Positions 1 to 9,886 of a stretch of DNA of 64,000 nucleotides are shown in pieces. Every line of letters starts with the position of its first letter. Position 1 is the stretch's first letter. The notes beneath the pieces are model-generated. The model ran no database searches. It saw only the letters and a program-made list of their open reading frames with translations, and was not told the origin of the DNA. Source of the DNA: Nonlabens dokdonensis DSW-6 (GTDB taxonomy: Bacteria; Bacteroidota; Bacteroidia; Flavobacteriales; Flavobacteriaceae); assembly GCF_000332115.1 (NCBI RefSeq), contig NC_020156.1, positions 2,171,501 through 2,235,500 on the forward strand. Reading direction: 5' to 3'. Both the position numbers and the translations under genes were made by a program.

Positions 1-2326
1 TATTGGAAAAATCAGTAGGTTCTGAATGTTGTACAACTAACTTTATGTACTCATCAATTTGTTGTTGAGCAGTTGTGTTATTAGAAAGTAATGGATTCCA
101 TAATACACCTGTAAAGGTTGAAAGGATTTGAACTAATTCTGGAATTGAACCTGACGTCCTAGCTTTAGATTCTTCATTTGGATTTGTGTAAAACTGTATG
201 TATCCGTCAACAAATTTAAAAATGTCTCTCTCTTCCTTAGTTCCAGACTTAACTGAACATAACTGTTGAATCAATGTGTTTTTTTTATCTTCAAATTCAT
301 CGCTCCACATGAGACTATACCCTAAAATATGATAATTAAGTATTTCTTTCCTTGAAAAATATCTATGAGGTATTTCTTTGATTACTTCACTCGGATCAGA
401 TAAAAAGTAATCGTAATTGCTCATTTGACCACTTTTAATTTTCTTAATGTAATTCTTATCAGTAAGAGTTAGTTTTGCTTCATGAAATAACGTTATGTAT
501 TCATTATAATTTTCGTCGATATATCCATTAGTAATTAAATTACCCATCAATTCTTCATATTTGAATTTTGATAGATAATTACCTATATCTAACTTTTTGA
601 ATATTTCAGTCAAAGTCCAAGATTGGATTTCTATTTTGAATTGTTTTTTAGACAAAAGTTGAGATTTAAGTTCTTCTATCGAGTCGTTATCTTTATTTTC
701 TATATGCTCCTTTCGCTCTAGAAAGCTAAAATCCTTGTTGACTATATTTTGTAATGAACTAAAATCTGAATTACCATTTATTTTAGCGTATTCATACAAT
801 CCATCGTAAGAATTTCTTCTAAGTTTTCGATAAGTAAAGCTATCTTGTTCTATTAGAACTAATAGATTGTCATCCTGATATAAATGATTAAACCTAAACC
901 ATTCATTGTTTATTTGAATTTCTATCGCTTCTGTTTGTTCATATATGTTACTTATGTAAATATTTTTTAATTCTTCATATTCATTCACTCTTTCAGATTC
1001 TATACTTTGAATTTGAAATTCTAATTCTTTGATTTCCTTGTTTACTTCTTCGATTAGTTGCTTGACATAGCTTTTTTTACTATTCAGAAAATGGTATAAA
1101 TTTCCTTTTCTTCTTGGTAACAATGTGAAATCGTTAGGATGTAAATTTTTATATAAAATAAGGGCAAATAAATTCTCGAAGTGTATTCCTGATCCCATTT
1201 GAATTTGGTAGATGCTGAATTCTTGAAAAACATTTGTGAGTAACCTCATGTCAATGTCATCGATATAGGTAACTACATCGTCAATAAATTCTTTTTTTAA
1301 TTCACTTTCGAGTTTTTCGGCTTTGAGTAGATTATAAAATTGATCTTTTGCGTTAGAAGGATTAATAAAGGGAATTACAGGTACAATGTAATCAAAGAAC
1401 TTTACTCGTTCGCTAGTCTCAAACATTTCATCTCTGATAGCATATATAAAAACAATCTTTCTATTTTGATTTCTTATTGATGAGGATTTATTTATTAGGA
1501 GATTGATTTCTCGCAACTTTGTAAAAATCTGTGTTGTCTTAAATCTGTCCACATCTTGAATAATTACAATATCGTATTTCGTTTGCTCAAAAAAGTATAA
1601 TATTTCATCTAGGTGTTTGTTTAAAATTGATTTAGATAAATCTTTACCAAGCTCTACTTCTCCTTTAATATTAACCTTACTTATTTTGGAATTACTGAGA
1701 ACTCTCCCAAGCCTAAACATAAAAAAACCTATTCCTAGTAAAAATATAGGAAGAGCTAAAAAGGACGGAAGGTCGAAATCATTTAGTTTAAACGTCCAAT
1801 TATCTGGATTTACTTTATCAATACCATCAAATTTTAATAGTATAGCAGTTGAGATTAACCATAATACGCTTCCTATCGCAAACCATACTAAATCCGTATT
1901 GGAAAGTCCAACGATCCTTTGAAATCTAGAATCAGGTATTTCACTAGGTGGAGCTTGATATATTATTTGCTGTAGAATGCTCAGTTCTATTAATCTATCC
2001 GTATTATCAAAATCATGAGTTTCAGGATAATCGTCATGTACTATTTCTCTTTCGTCATCTTTAAAAGATGCAAGAGAAATATTTAAATAATTGAATTGAG
2101 GGTTTTGTTCTTCAAAAGTTAATAGAATAGTACTCTTTCCAGAGCCATAGTCGCCTGTTAAGGCAATATTTTTTACATCTGGTTCATCTATACCTTTTTT
2201 AAGAGAAACTAAGTAAGGTGTTATCTTTTTAAGCTTCTTACTTTCTTTTAAAACTTTAGGAGTTAAAGACCATATTGGTTTATCTAAAACATTTTTCTGT
2301 TTTGAGCTATCAGATTTATTACTCAT
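1..2326 (-). CDS. YobI/KAP-like membrane P-loop NTPase (partial, C-terminus beyond window)
   Basis: An open frame of 775 codons starts at the ATG at 2324-2326 and runs off the left edge without a stop. Residues 58-66 read GDYGSGKST, a Walker A motif. Two hydrophobic stretches follow at about 146-164 and 188-206. Further on comes a Walker-B-like DIVIIQDVDRF and then a block beginning VFIYAIRDEMF, with FFDYIVPVIPFINPSN after it. This order (Walker A, two membrane helices inserted in the NTPase domain, late Walker B, RxKFFD block) fits the YobI-type and KAP P-loop NTPases. Those are membrane-anchored ATPases often found in accessory or defence-like contexts. The remaining C-terminal half is Lys/Glu-rich and helical, with no domain I recognise. 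The gene is more AT-rich to the eye than murF and lies on the 3' side of tRNA-Phe. The biological role is unknown. Confidence 0.72.
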   Translation of the reverse strand, partial: MSNKSDSSKQKNVLDKPIWSLTPKVLKESKKLKKITPYLVSLKKGIDEPDVKNIALTGDYGSGKSTILLTFEEQNPQFNYLNISLASFKDDEREIVHDDYPETHDFDNTDRLIELSILQQIIYQAPPSEIPDSRFQRIVGLSNTDLVWFAIGSVLWLISTAILLKFDGIDKVNPDNWTFKLNDFDLPSFLALPIFLLGIGFFMFRLGRVLSNSKISKVNIKGEVELGKDLSKSILNKHLDEILYFFEQTKYDIVIIQDVDRFKTTQIFTKLREINLLINKSSSIRNQNRKIVFIYAIRDEMFETSERVKFFDYIVPVIPFINPSNAKDQFYNLLKAEKLESELKKEFIDDVVTYIDDIDMRLLTNVFQEFSIYQIQMGSGIHFENLFALILYKNLHPNDFTLLPRRKGNLYHFLNSKKSYVKQLIEEVNKEIKELEFQIQSIESERVNEYEELKNIYISNIYEQTEAIEIQINNEWFRFNHLYQDDNLLVLIEQDSFTYRKLRRNSYDGLYEYAKINGNSDFSSLQNIVNKDFSFLERKEHIENKDNDSIEELKSQLLSKKQFKIEIQSWTLTEIFKKLDIGNYLSKFKYEELMGNLITNGYIDENYNEYITLFHEAKLTLTDKNYIKKIKSGQMSNYDYFLSDPSEVIKEIPHRYFSRKEILNYHILGYSLMWSDEFEDKKNTLIQQLCSVKSGTKEERDIFKFVDGYIQFYTNPNEESKARTSGSIPELVQILSTFTGVLWNPLLSNNTTAQQQIDEYIKLVVQHSEPTDFSN

Positions 2327-2582
2327 TTAGTTTTTTTTAAAAATAGTCAAATAAATAGATAGAGTAACCACCCTCTTGAAACATGCCCAGTAGTAAAAAG
2401 TTTTTACCGTGTTACCCCTATCATTTGTTTAGCACAAAAAAAGTTACGATCGTGATTTTAGGTTCTTTTGTAATGATAAAAGTTTTTTAGACCAATAAGA
2501 AATTCCTTGATAAAGCTTTTTGAAAAGCATGTAAGTAAGTAAATAAGAAGTATTTGTCCCTTATGTTGTCCCTATTAAAAAC
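2327..2582. other. Gene-free stretch between the NTPase gene and tRNA-Phe
   Basis: This AT-rich stretch contains no open frame I can support. It must hold the promoter of the leftward NTPase gene. Two close TTGTCCC words at about 2557-2577 lie next to the tRNA terminator. I see no integrase gene and no clear copy of the tRNA 3' end here. Confidence 0.5.
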
Positions 2583-2621
2583 AAGAAACCCACAATGTCT
2601 TGATAATAAGACGAATGTGGG
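2583..2621 (-). terminator. Intrinsic terminator of tRNA-Phe
   Basis: On the minus strand a stem forms between CCCACA and TGTGGG (2616-2621 with 2589-2594), extended by GTCTT pairing with AAGAC around the loop GATAAT. A T-rich run follows immediately. It lies 9 bases beyond the tRNA 3' end and points the same way. Confidence 0.75.
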
Positions 2622-2630
2622 ATTTCATTG

Positions 2631-2703
2631 TGGTACCTCCAGGAATCGAACCAGGGACACAAGGATTTTCAGTCCTTTGCTCTACCAACTGAGCTAAGGT
2701 ACC
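2631..2703 (-). tRNA. tRNA-Phe (anticodon GAA)
   Basis: The 73-nt minus-strand sequence folds as a full cloverleaf. The acceptor stem is GGTACCT with AGGTACC, the D arm contains GCTC...GAGC, the anticodon loop is CTGAAAA with anticodon GAA, and the T arm is CCTGG-TTCGATT-CCTGG. The discriminator base is A and the CCA tail is not encoded. The 3' end faces the YobI-like NTPase gene, which is the usual side for tRNA-targeted island integration. Confidence 0.97.
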
Positions 2704-2793
2704 TTTTTGCTCGTAAGCGGTGGCAAATTTACATAATAATTGATTTGCTGAAAGCTTTTTTGTGTTTTTTTTGAAAAAACTTTAAAATACTTT

Positions 2794-4047
2794 CTAGTTT
2801 GTTTTTAAAATTTCTTCTAGTCCCATTCCTCTTGAACCTTTTATCAATATAACTTGTTCTTTATCAGTGTTCATGGAATAAGCATTATTGAATTCTTTTC
2901 TGGTTTTATATTTTACAGCTCTAGTGTTTAAGGTATTTTGAAAATTCTCACCAATTAAAAAGATGTCCTTTATTTTTAATTTTTCGGCTAAATCACAAAT
3001 ATTTTGATGTTCTTGTACGGCATATTCTCCCAACTCAAACATATCTCCTAAAATCGCCACTTTGTGCTTTTCTTTCTGACTAGCTAAGTTTTCCAAAGCT
3101 ACTTTCATGCTGCTAGGATTTGCATTGTAAGCATCAAGAATAATTCTGGTGTTTTCTCTTTGAAGTATCTGAGAGCGATTGTTTTTAGGAATGTAGTTTT
3201 CTATACCTGATACAATATTATTAGGTTGTACATTCAGCAATTCTCCAACCGTATAAGCAAATAGCGCATTATGGTAGTTGTAAACTCCAGTTAGGTTAGA
3301 TTTTATCAGTTGATTATTTACAATAAATGTGAGGTAAGGCGTTTCAGAGAAAATGAAGGTGTTTTCTGGTGTGAAGACTTGTTTTATTTTTGACGATCGT
3401 ACAATTTGTTCTGGATCCCACCTTCCAACTATTACCGTTCCATCAGAGCTTTTTAAATAGTCGTACAGCTCGCTTTTGCTAGTTTTTACTCCTTCAATGC
3501 TTCCAAAGCCTTCAAGATGCGCTTTGCCGTAGTTTGTAATGAGTCCAAAATTAGGTCGTGCAATACTGCTTAACGTTTTAATTTCATTGGGATGGTTAGC
3601 GCCCATCTCAACAACACCTATTTCTATAGTGTCATCAAAAGATAATAAGGTAAGAGGAACGCCTATATGGTTGTTTAAGTTACCTTTTGTACCGCTAACT
3701 TTAAACTGAGTTGATAAAACCGAGAGAATAAGTTCTTTTGTAGTGGTTTTACCATTGCTACCTGTCAGTCCTATAATAGGAATATTTAACTCTAGTCGAT
3801 GGTAAGTTGCGAGCTTTTGTAGACATTCTAATACATCAGTAACAACACTCACTCTTTTGTCGTCTTTCCATCGAGGATCGCTGGAAACGGCATGTAAGGC
3901 TCCTTTTTCTAGGGCTTTTTGAATATATTCATTACCATCAAAATTTTTTCCTGACAAGGCAAAAAATAAGTTTCCTTCTTTTAAAGACCTAGTGTCTGTG
4001 TTTACACCTGTGGAGCTTTTAAAAATATGATACAGCTTTTCAATCAT
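2794..4047 (-). CDS. murF: UDP-N-acetylmuramoyl-tripeptide--D-alanyl-D-alanine ligase
   Basis: MurF is the cytoplasmic Mur ligase that adds D-Ala-D-Ala to UDP-MurNAc-tripeptide with ATP in peptidoglycan synthesis. The ATP loop GLTGSNGKTT lies at residues 93-102. The middle domain carries EMGANHPNEI, and the C-terminal domain carries ILDAYNANPSS and AILGDMFELGE, all family signatures. The length of 417 residues is normal for Bacteroidota MurF. The gene lies 71 bases downstream of gldJ on the same strand, separated by a hairpin terminator, so it may be transcribed partly by readthrough. The TAG stop is about 90 bases from the tRNA-Phe gene. Confidence 0.95.
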   Translation of the reverse strand: MIEKLYHIFKSSTGVNTDTRSLKEGNLFFALSGKNFDGNEYIQKALEKGALHAVSSDPRWKDDKRVSVVTDVLECLQKLATYHRLELNIPIIGLTGSNGKTTTKELILSVLSTQFKVSGTKGNLNNHIGVPLTLLSFDDTIEIGVVEMGANHPNEIKTLSSIARPNFGLITNYGKAHLEGFGSIEGVKTSKSELYDYLKSSDGTVIVGRWDPEQIVRSSKIKQVFTPENTFIFSETPYLTFIVNNQLIKSNLTGVYNYHNALFAYTVGELLNVQPNNIVSGIENYIPKNNRSQILQRENTRIILDAYNANPSSMKVALENLASQKEKHKVAILGDMFELGEYAVQEHQNICDLAEKLKIKDIFLIGENFQNTLNTRAVKYKTRKEFNNAYSMNTDKEQVILIKGSRGMGLEEILKTN

Positions 4048-4070
4048 ATTAAATTTTAATTTTTAGTACC

Positions 4071-4098
4071 AAAAAAGCCCTTATAATAAGGGCTTTTT
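4071..4098. terminator. Hairpin terminator between gldJ and murF
   Basis: GCCCTTA pairs with TAAGGGC around a 3-nt loop (4077-4093) and is flanked by A6 on one side and T5 on the other. It reads as an intrinsic terminator on the minus strand 20 bases after the gldJ stop. Confidence 0.75.
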
Positions 4099-4118
4099 GT
4101 AATTGTGAAGAATACGTT

Positions 4119-5804
4119 TTAGTTACGTGGTCTTTTTGTTTTTTTAGCTTTAGAACCTACTCTAGACATTGCACAACGGAATCCTAAATCATCCTTAGCC
4201 ATATCTTGTGGATAAGATCTTCTAGCGGCTGGATCTAACCAGTACGCTCTATCTCTCCATGAGCCACCTTTGATTACTCTCACTTCATTGTTGATAAGTG
4301 AAGTTCTATTAGAATCTTTATCGTATTGTCTGTCTAGATTTCCTATAGAATCAAAATCTACACTATGTCTAGGAGAGTTATACATTCTATTGTTCTCATC
4401 GTTAAGACGATCTCTTTTATCAAAGTACTTAGTTGATTGTGCATCTCCATCTCTGAAGTCTCTGTTATCACTTCTATCAAAGTTTGTTCTCAAATAAGTT
4501 TCATTATCATCCACAGATTCTCTTTGGATTTCACCTGGTAGAGCACGAGCAATTAATTTACCATTGCTCAATGTGTCGTAAGGAATAGAGTCAGCACTTA
4601 CTACAGCGATCATTCCATCAGGACCTATTTTGTTTCTTGTATAAACATTACCACGGTAGTAGTTAAAGTCGTTGAATTCATCATCTACCATTGGACGGTA
4701 TACATCTGCAACCCATTCTGACACGTTACCAGCCATTTCATAAACTCCAAAATCATTAGGCTCGTAGAATTTTACTGGAGCTGTAATATCTGCTCCATCA
4801 TCACTCCATCCAGCGATACCACCGTAATCTCCATCACCTTGCTTAAAGTTTGCCATATGATCACCACGAGTCTTACGTTTTCCACTTCTTGTGTATTGAC
4901 CATCCCAAGGGTACTTCTTTCTACCACGGTATGCGTTATATTCACGTACACTTCCTAATCCTAAAGCTGCATATTCCCATTCTGCCTCAGTAGGTAGTCT
5001 ATAAGCTGGTAAAAGAATACCGTCTTTTCTTGTTACATAAAGTCCAGATACTTCACCATCGCCGCCTTGTTTTGCAGCTTTAGCAGTTTTCTTTTTTTCT
5101 AATGAAGCTGATCGTTTTCCACCTTTTGTTTTCTCTTCATCACCACCATAAGTTAATGTAGGTGCGTTTAAATACGTTTCTGTATTAAAAGTTGCGCCAG
5201 CTTCTTGGTTAGCTAGTGCTTCTTTTGAAGTATAACCTTGCTTGTTAAGAATAAGCTCATTAACACGCTCTGTTCTCCAGTTTGCATATTCTACTGACTG
5301 AATCCATGTTACACCTACTACAGGGTAGTTTTGATATGCAGGGTGACGTAAATAATTATTAGTCATCTCTTCATTATAACCTAAACGGTTTCTCCAAACT
5401 AACGTATCTGGAACTGCACCATTGTAGATGTTACGATATTCTTCATCTTCTGGTGGGAATACCGCTTTTATGAATTCTAGCATTTCAAGGTACATTCCAT
5501 TAGTTACCTCAGTTTCATCTATATAAAAAGACTGAACGTGCTGTTGGTTTGGTGTGTTGTTCCAATCATGCATAGGGTCGTCTTTAACGCGTCCCATGGT
5601 AAAAGTTCCACCTTCAACAAATACAAGTCCAGGACCAGTTTCCTGTTCTTTATACTTAGTATTTAATTCAAATCCGTTTTTACCAGTTACGTCCCAACCG
5701 GTACCGCGAGATGTTGAGGTGTAATCGTTTCCACCACCACAACTCACTATCGCCATGCCGGCAAATAGTGCAAATACTGCTTTTACTACAAAGTACTTCT
5801 TCAT
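4119..5804 (-). CDS. gldJ: Gliding motility / type IX secretion lipoprotein GldJ
   Basis: GldJ is an outer-membrane-associated lipoprotein required for gliding and for stability of the type IX secretion motor ring proteins in Flavobacterium. The first 21 residues are a lipoprotein signal ending MAIVSC, with Cys22 as the likely lipidated residue. The rest is a formylglycine-generating-enzyme (FGE-sulfatase) fold: GGTFTMGR near residue 66, RLPTEAEWEYAA in the middle, AGNVSEWVADVYRP after it, and GGSWRD...GFRCAMSR near the end. The 561 residues match GldJ rather than the shorter GldK. An Arg/Asp/Asn-rich insertion precedes the final block. The gene is divergent from porU, with 196 bases between the starts. 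A TATATTGC box just upstream of the start may be the -7 element. Confidence 0.93.
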   Translation of the reverse strand: MKKYFVVKAVFALFAGMAIVSCGGGNDYTSTSRGTGWDVTGKNGFELNTKYKEQETGPGLVFVEGGTFTMGRVKDDPMHDWNNTPNQQHVQSFYIDETEVTNGMYLEMLEFIKAVFPPEDEEYRNIYNGAVPDTLVWRNRLGYNEEMTNNYLRHPAYQNYPVVGVTWIQSVEYANWRTERVNELILNKQGYTSKEALANQEAGATFNTETYLNAPTLTYGGDEEKTKGGKRSASLEKKKTAKAAKQGGDGEVSGLYVTRKDGILLPAYRLPTEAEWEYAALGLGSVREYNAYRGRKKYPWDGQYTRSGKRKTRGDHMANFKQGDGDYGGIAGWSDDGADITAPVKFYEPNDFGVYEMAGNVSEWVADVYRPMVDDEFNDFNYYRGNVYTRNKIGPDGMIAVVSADSIPYDTLSNGKLIARALPGEIQRESVDDNETYLRTNFDRSDNRDFRDGDAQSTKYFDKRDRLNDENNRMYNSPRHSVDFDSIGNLDRQYDKDSNRTSLINNEVRVIKGGSWRDRAYWLDPAARRSYPQDMAKDDLGFRCAMSRVGSKAKKTKRPRN

Positions 5805-6000
5805 TTTAAGAATTTATTTTGAAAAACGAGTCGCAATATAATTATTTCAATTAAATACGAAAGCATTAATTAACATTATTCGCACTACATTTGACAATCC
5901 ATCATAATTAACGTCGACGAATAGTCTTTATTATACGTTTTTATGATTTTTTAAAAATTCATTCACATACTATTTAAAGTTAAGTGCCGTTAAATTATCG

Positions 6001-9000
6001 ATGAAACATTTTTTAATCCTTACTCTTCTTCTCTCCAGTCTTTACATGAATGCTCAAAGAGGAAGCGAGTCCATTGAATGGAATGGATTCAAGTCTTTTG
6101 ATATAGGAAGTCAACAGTTCAAGATTCCTTTTTTCAAACAGAACCATATTTATAATGGTGAAAAATTACTTTGGTCTAAAAGTTTTGAAACTGATCAAAG
6201 AGTTAGTGAGTTTTCCATACGTGTTACTAATGTGAAAACTCAGACTATTAATGAACGTGACTTGGGACAATTAGATACTTCTAGTATTCCTAATGAGTTT
6301 CAATATAGTTTGAGAAATGCGCTTTCGCGAAAGCGGAATTATGCAAAATTAAAAATATCTCCTATATATAAACAAGGTAATCAGTATAAAAAGGTGCTGT
6401 CATTTAGTTATTCATACGAGCAAGCGCAATTGCAAGCACAACAAAAGACGGCAAGTTTTGGAAATTCAATTTTAGCATCTGGAAATTGGTACCGTTTTAA
6501 AGTAGATAAAACAGGTGTGCATCGCATTAATCGTTCATTTCTTTCCAATTTAGGAATTGATGTCAATGCTATAGATCCTGCCCGAATAAAAATTTACGGT
6601 CATGGTGGTAAATCTTTACCTCTTGTAAGTAGTGAGGAGCAATTTTATGACGCGCCAGAACTTGCGATTACTGTAACTGGAGATGGTGACGGCTCCTTTG
6701 ATAATGATGACCAGATCTTATTTTATGGAATTGCGACCGATACTGATTTTGTGTTAGAGAATGATAGTTTTATTAATCCTTATACAGATGATTCTTATTA
6801 TTACATCACAGTTGATGGTGCAATAGGTAAAAGAATTCTCCCATTCATCCAGCCATCTGGAGTTCCAGCCGCTACCTACGATTATTATTATGGAAAACAA
6901 CATCATGAAGTAGATGAGCGTAATATAGGATCAATAGGTCGTATATGGTATGGTGAGCGATTTGATTTTGAACCAGAACAAGTATTTGAGTTTGAATTTG
7001 AAAATGTTTTAAGCACTTTGCCTGCTCGAATAAGGATTACCGCTGGAGCTGTTGCTGATGACGTCACTAATATGTCTTTTTCCTTGAACGGACAGTCTTT
7101 AGGAGGATTAAGTTTATCTGGTATTTCGGGAACAAATATTTTCGCAGCCAGTAGGAGTGCTTTTTTAAGTACAAATACGAATATTTCTGACTCAAGCGTA
7201 AGTATTACTGTTACATATGACAACAACGGTAATCCTGGAGCGCGAGGTTTTTTAGATTATATAGATCTTCAAGTACCTCAAAGCTTGACAGGTACTGGTG
7301 ACCAATTCAGGTTTAGTGTTCCTGATGCTTCTTCTCAAGCAGGTGTTGTTGCTTACCAATTTGCTAATTCTAGCGATATCGGAGAAATTTGGGATGTGAC
7401 TGATCCTTATAATGTGCGTAAAGTTACCAATTCAAGTGCAGATGCTGCTTTTTCATTCACTGATGTAGGCGGAATGGTAAAAGAATATATTGCAGTAGAT
7501 GATTCTGATTATTATAACGTCATTAGTATAAGCAATAGTAGAGTAGCAAATCAAAACTTAAAGGGTACCATATTTAATGATAGTTCTGGGAATTTTAGAG
7601 ATATAGACTATTTAATTGTCACACCAGAATTTTTGGAAAGTGAAGCGCAGCGACTTGCTAATTATCATATTGTAGAAAGTAATCTCAACACCAAAGTTGT
7701 TACGTTACAGGAAATTTATAACGAGTTTTCTGAAGGACGTCAGGAAATAAGTGCGATAAGAAACTTTGTAAGATATATCTATGACAATGCTTCTTCTCCA
7801 GCAAATCGCATTCAATATTTGAATATGTTTGGTGATGCGAGTTATGATTATAAAGAAAGAATAAGAATACGAGATAATATTGTTCCTACATTTTTAAGTG
7901 CACAAAGTACTTCACTAATTACTTCTTTTTGTACAGACGATTTCTTTACTTTCATGGATAACGGAGAAGGAAATGTGGTTGCAAACGACTTGATGGATCT
8001 AGCGGTAGGACGTATGATAGTTAGTGATATACAGGAAGCTAGAGAAATGGTGGATAAAGTAATAAGTTATACTGCAGAGCCAGCATTTGATAAATGGAGA
8101 AATAATATTACCCTTATTGGAGATGATGTTGATGAGTTAGGTGATGCAATTTTGCAAGACAATGTAAATGCTCTAGGAGATGAGATTTTTACTAATAGAC
8201 CAGACTACAATGTCAATAAAATACTATTAGATAGTTATCAGCAATTTAGTACGGCAGGTGGGCCTAAATATCCAGATGCGGTAGACGATATTCGTGATGC
8301 ATTTGAGCAAGGCTCGCTGGTTATCAATTATTTTGGACATGGTAATGAAGATGGTTTAGCTAGAGAGTTTGTAATCACACAGTCTTTAGTTCAAAACTTA
8401 AGAAACCCTAATACATTACCTTTATTTATAACGGTAACTTGTGAATTTACTCGATACGATAATCCGTTGAGAGTAAGCGGCGGCGAGTTGACTTATTTGA
8501 ATCCGCAAGGTGGTGCAATCGCTTCTGTTGCGACCAACAGATTAATTTTTGTGAGTGTAGGGGCTGGATTTAATAATATTCTGGATCAATATTTATTCGG
8601 TTATGATAATGTAGAGCCTATTTCTATGGCTGAGGCATTGAGGTTATCAAAAACAGATCCTAGTTTTCAAGGAGCTGGCACTCGTCGAGTTATCGCATTT
8701 ATAGGCGATCCAGCTTTGAAACTAGCGTTTCCATTACCTAAGGTAGTGCTTACTTCGGTGAACGGTAATCCAGTTGCTACTAATACTGATGTATTACGAG
8801 CTCTTGACAGAGTGACTTTAGGTGGAGAAGTTCAAACCATTTCTGGAAGCCGTATTACTGATTACAATGGTACACTTGCGGTAACTGTGTTTGATAAAGA
8901 AATAAATCGAGAAACCCTGGGGAATGATAATACTGCTCCTACCAATCCACCAGGTCCAGTAATAATATTGCCATTTACCCAACTAGGTGAAGCGCTATTT

Positions 9001-9843
9001 AGAGGTCAAGCAACTATTACTGACGGCGAGTTTGAATTTGATTTTATCATGCCTCGAGATACTCAAATTCCCATAGGAGAAGGAAGAGTTTCCTTTTATG
9101 CAAAAAGAGATAATGTTCCTGAGGATCAAAACGGATTTTCCCAAGATCTTCAAATAGGTGGAATTAATCGCAATGCACCTGCTGATGATATCGGTCCAGA
9201 AGTAGAGCTGTTTATGAATGATACTAATTTCGTTTCTGGTGGGATAACTGATAGTGATCCATTTCTCCTTGCTTTTTTAAATGATGACAATGGAATTAAT
9301 ACTTCAAGTGGTATCGGTCATGACATTACAGGTATTCTAGATGGAGATGAGACAAACCCATATATTCTCAATGATTATTATGAAGCAAATGAAGATGATT
9401 TTACTCGCGGTAAAGTGTTTTTTCCGCTAAGAGATATTGAACCTGGTTTGCATACTTTAAAAGTAACTGCTTGGGATACCTATAACAATAGTGCGATGAA
9501 TGAGATTCAATTTGTAGTTTCTGAATCTGATGGTATTGAGCTCACTAGAGTATTGAATTATCCTAATCCTTTTACTTCTTACACAGAGTTTTGGTTCAAC
9601 CACAATAGGCCTTTTGAACCTTTAGATGTGCAAGTTCAAGTTATGACCATAAGCGGTAAACTAGTTTGGTCACAAAATAGAAATCTTACTACAACAGGTT
9701 TTACTTCTAGAGAAATAACTTGGGATGGAAGAGATGATTTTGGCCAGCGATTAGGAAAAGGTGTTTACGTTTATAAGATAACCGTAAAATCTACGTTAAC
9801 TAACAAGTCTGCGAGCAAGATAGAAAAGCTCGTTATTTTATAA
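6001..9843 (+). CDS. porU: Type IX secretion system sortase PorU
   Basis: PorU is the cell-surface gingipain-like (C25) peptidase that removes C-terminal sorting signals from type IX cargo and attaches the cargo to the envelope. Residues 1-18 are a signal peptide ending MNAQ. The C25 catalytic pair is visible as FGHGNEDG (His about 780) and VTCEFTRYDN (Cys about 814). The last 90 residues, starting near NYPNPFTSYTEF, form a FlgD-like Ig module typical of PorU. The length of 1280 residues is normal. porV follows 43 bases downstream, as in other flavobacteria. The N-terminal domain contains an LSRKR peptide encoded by the genome-wide palindrome. Confidence 0.95.
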   Translation: MKHFLILTLLLSSLYMNAQRGSESIEWNGFKSFDIGSQQFKIPFFKQNHIYNGEKLLWSKSFETDQRVSEFSIRVTNVKTQTINERDLGQLDTSSIPNEFQYSLRNALSRKRNYAKLKISPIYKQGNQYKKVLSFSYSYEQAQLQAQQKTASFGNSILASGNWYRFKVDKTGVHRINRSFLSNLGIDVNAIDPARIKIYGHGGKSLPLVSSEEQFYDAPELAITVTGDGDGSFDNDDQILFYGIATDTDFVLENDSFINPYTDDSYYYITVDGAIGKRILPFIQPSGVPAATYDYYYGKQHHEVDERNIGSIGRIWYGERFDFEPEQVFEFEFENVLSTLPARIRITAGAVADDVTNMSFSLNGQSLGGLSLSGISGTNIFAASRSAFLSTNTNISDSSVSITVTYDNNGNPGARGFLDYIDLQVPQSLTGTGDQFRFSVPDASSQAGVVAYQFANSSDIGEIWDVTDPYNVRKVTNSSADAAFSFTDVGGMVKEYIAVDDSDYYNVISISNSRVANQNLKGTIFNDSSGNFRDIDYLIVTPEFLESEAQRLANYHIVESNLNTKVVTLQEIYNEFSEGRQEISAIRNFVRYIYDNASSPANRIQYLNMFGDASYDYKERIRIRDNIVPTFLSAQSTSLITSFCTDDFFTFMDNGEGNVVANDLMDLAVGRMIVSDIQEAREMVDKVISYTAEPAFDKWRNNITLIGDDVDELGDAILQDNVNALGDEIFTNRPDYNVNKILLDSYQQFSTAGGPKYPDAVDDIRDAFEQGSLVINYFGHGNEDGLAREFVITQSLVQNLRNPNTLPLFITVTCEFTRYDNPLRVSGGELTYLNPQGGAIASVATNRLIFVSVGAGFNNILDQYLFGYDNVEPISMAEALRLSKTDPSFQGAGTRRVIAFIGDPALKLAFPLPKVVLTSVNGNPVATNTDVLRALDRVTLGGEVQTISGSRITDYNGTLAVTVFDKEINRETLGNDNTAPTNPPGPVIILPFTQLGEALFRGQATITDGEFEFDFIMPRDTQIPIGEGRVSFYAKRDNVPEDQNGFSQDLQIGGINRNAPADDIGPEVELFMNDTNFVSGGITDSDPFLLAFLNDDNGINTSSGIGHDITGILDGDETNPYILNDYYEANEDDFTRGKVFFPLRDIEPGLHTLKVTAWDTYNNSAMNEIQFVVSESDGIELTRVLNYPNPFTSYTEFWFNHNRPFEPLDVQVQVMTISGKLVWSQNRNLTTTGFTSREITWDGRDDFGQRLGKGVYVYKITVKSTLTNKSASKIEKLVIL
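6321..6334. repeat. Palindrome GCTTTCGCGAAAGC, in porU
   Basis: The core is intact and read in the LSRK frame (NALSRKRN, about residues 105-112) in the PorU N-terminal domain. Confidence 0.9.
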
Positions 9844-9858
9844 TCATGCGGATTAACA

Positions 9859-9866
9859 TATATTTG
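9859..9866 (+). promoter_or_regulatory. Possible -7 box TATATTTG of porV
   Basis: TATATTTG matches the Bacteroidota TAnnTTTG element 20 bases before the porV ATG. No convincing TTG -33 element precedes it, so porV could have its own weak start in addition to readthrough from porU. Confidence 0.45.
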
Positions 9867-9886
9867 CGATCCGATAAAACTTATTG

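Noticed and set aside
1617..1922. Plus-strand frame inside the NTPase gene
   Set aside because: It is antisense to the two membrane helices of the NTPase; composition and lack of family support argue against it.
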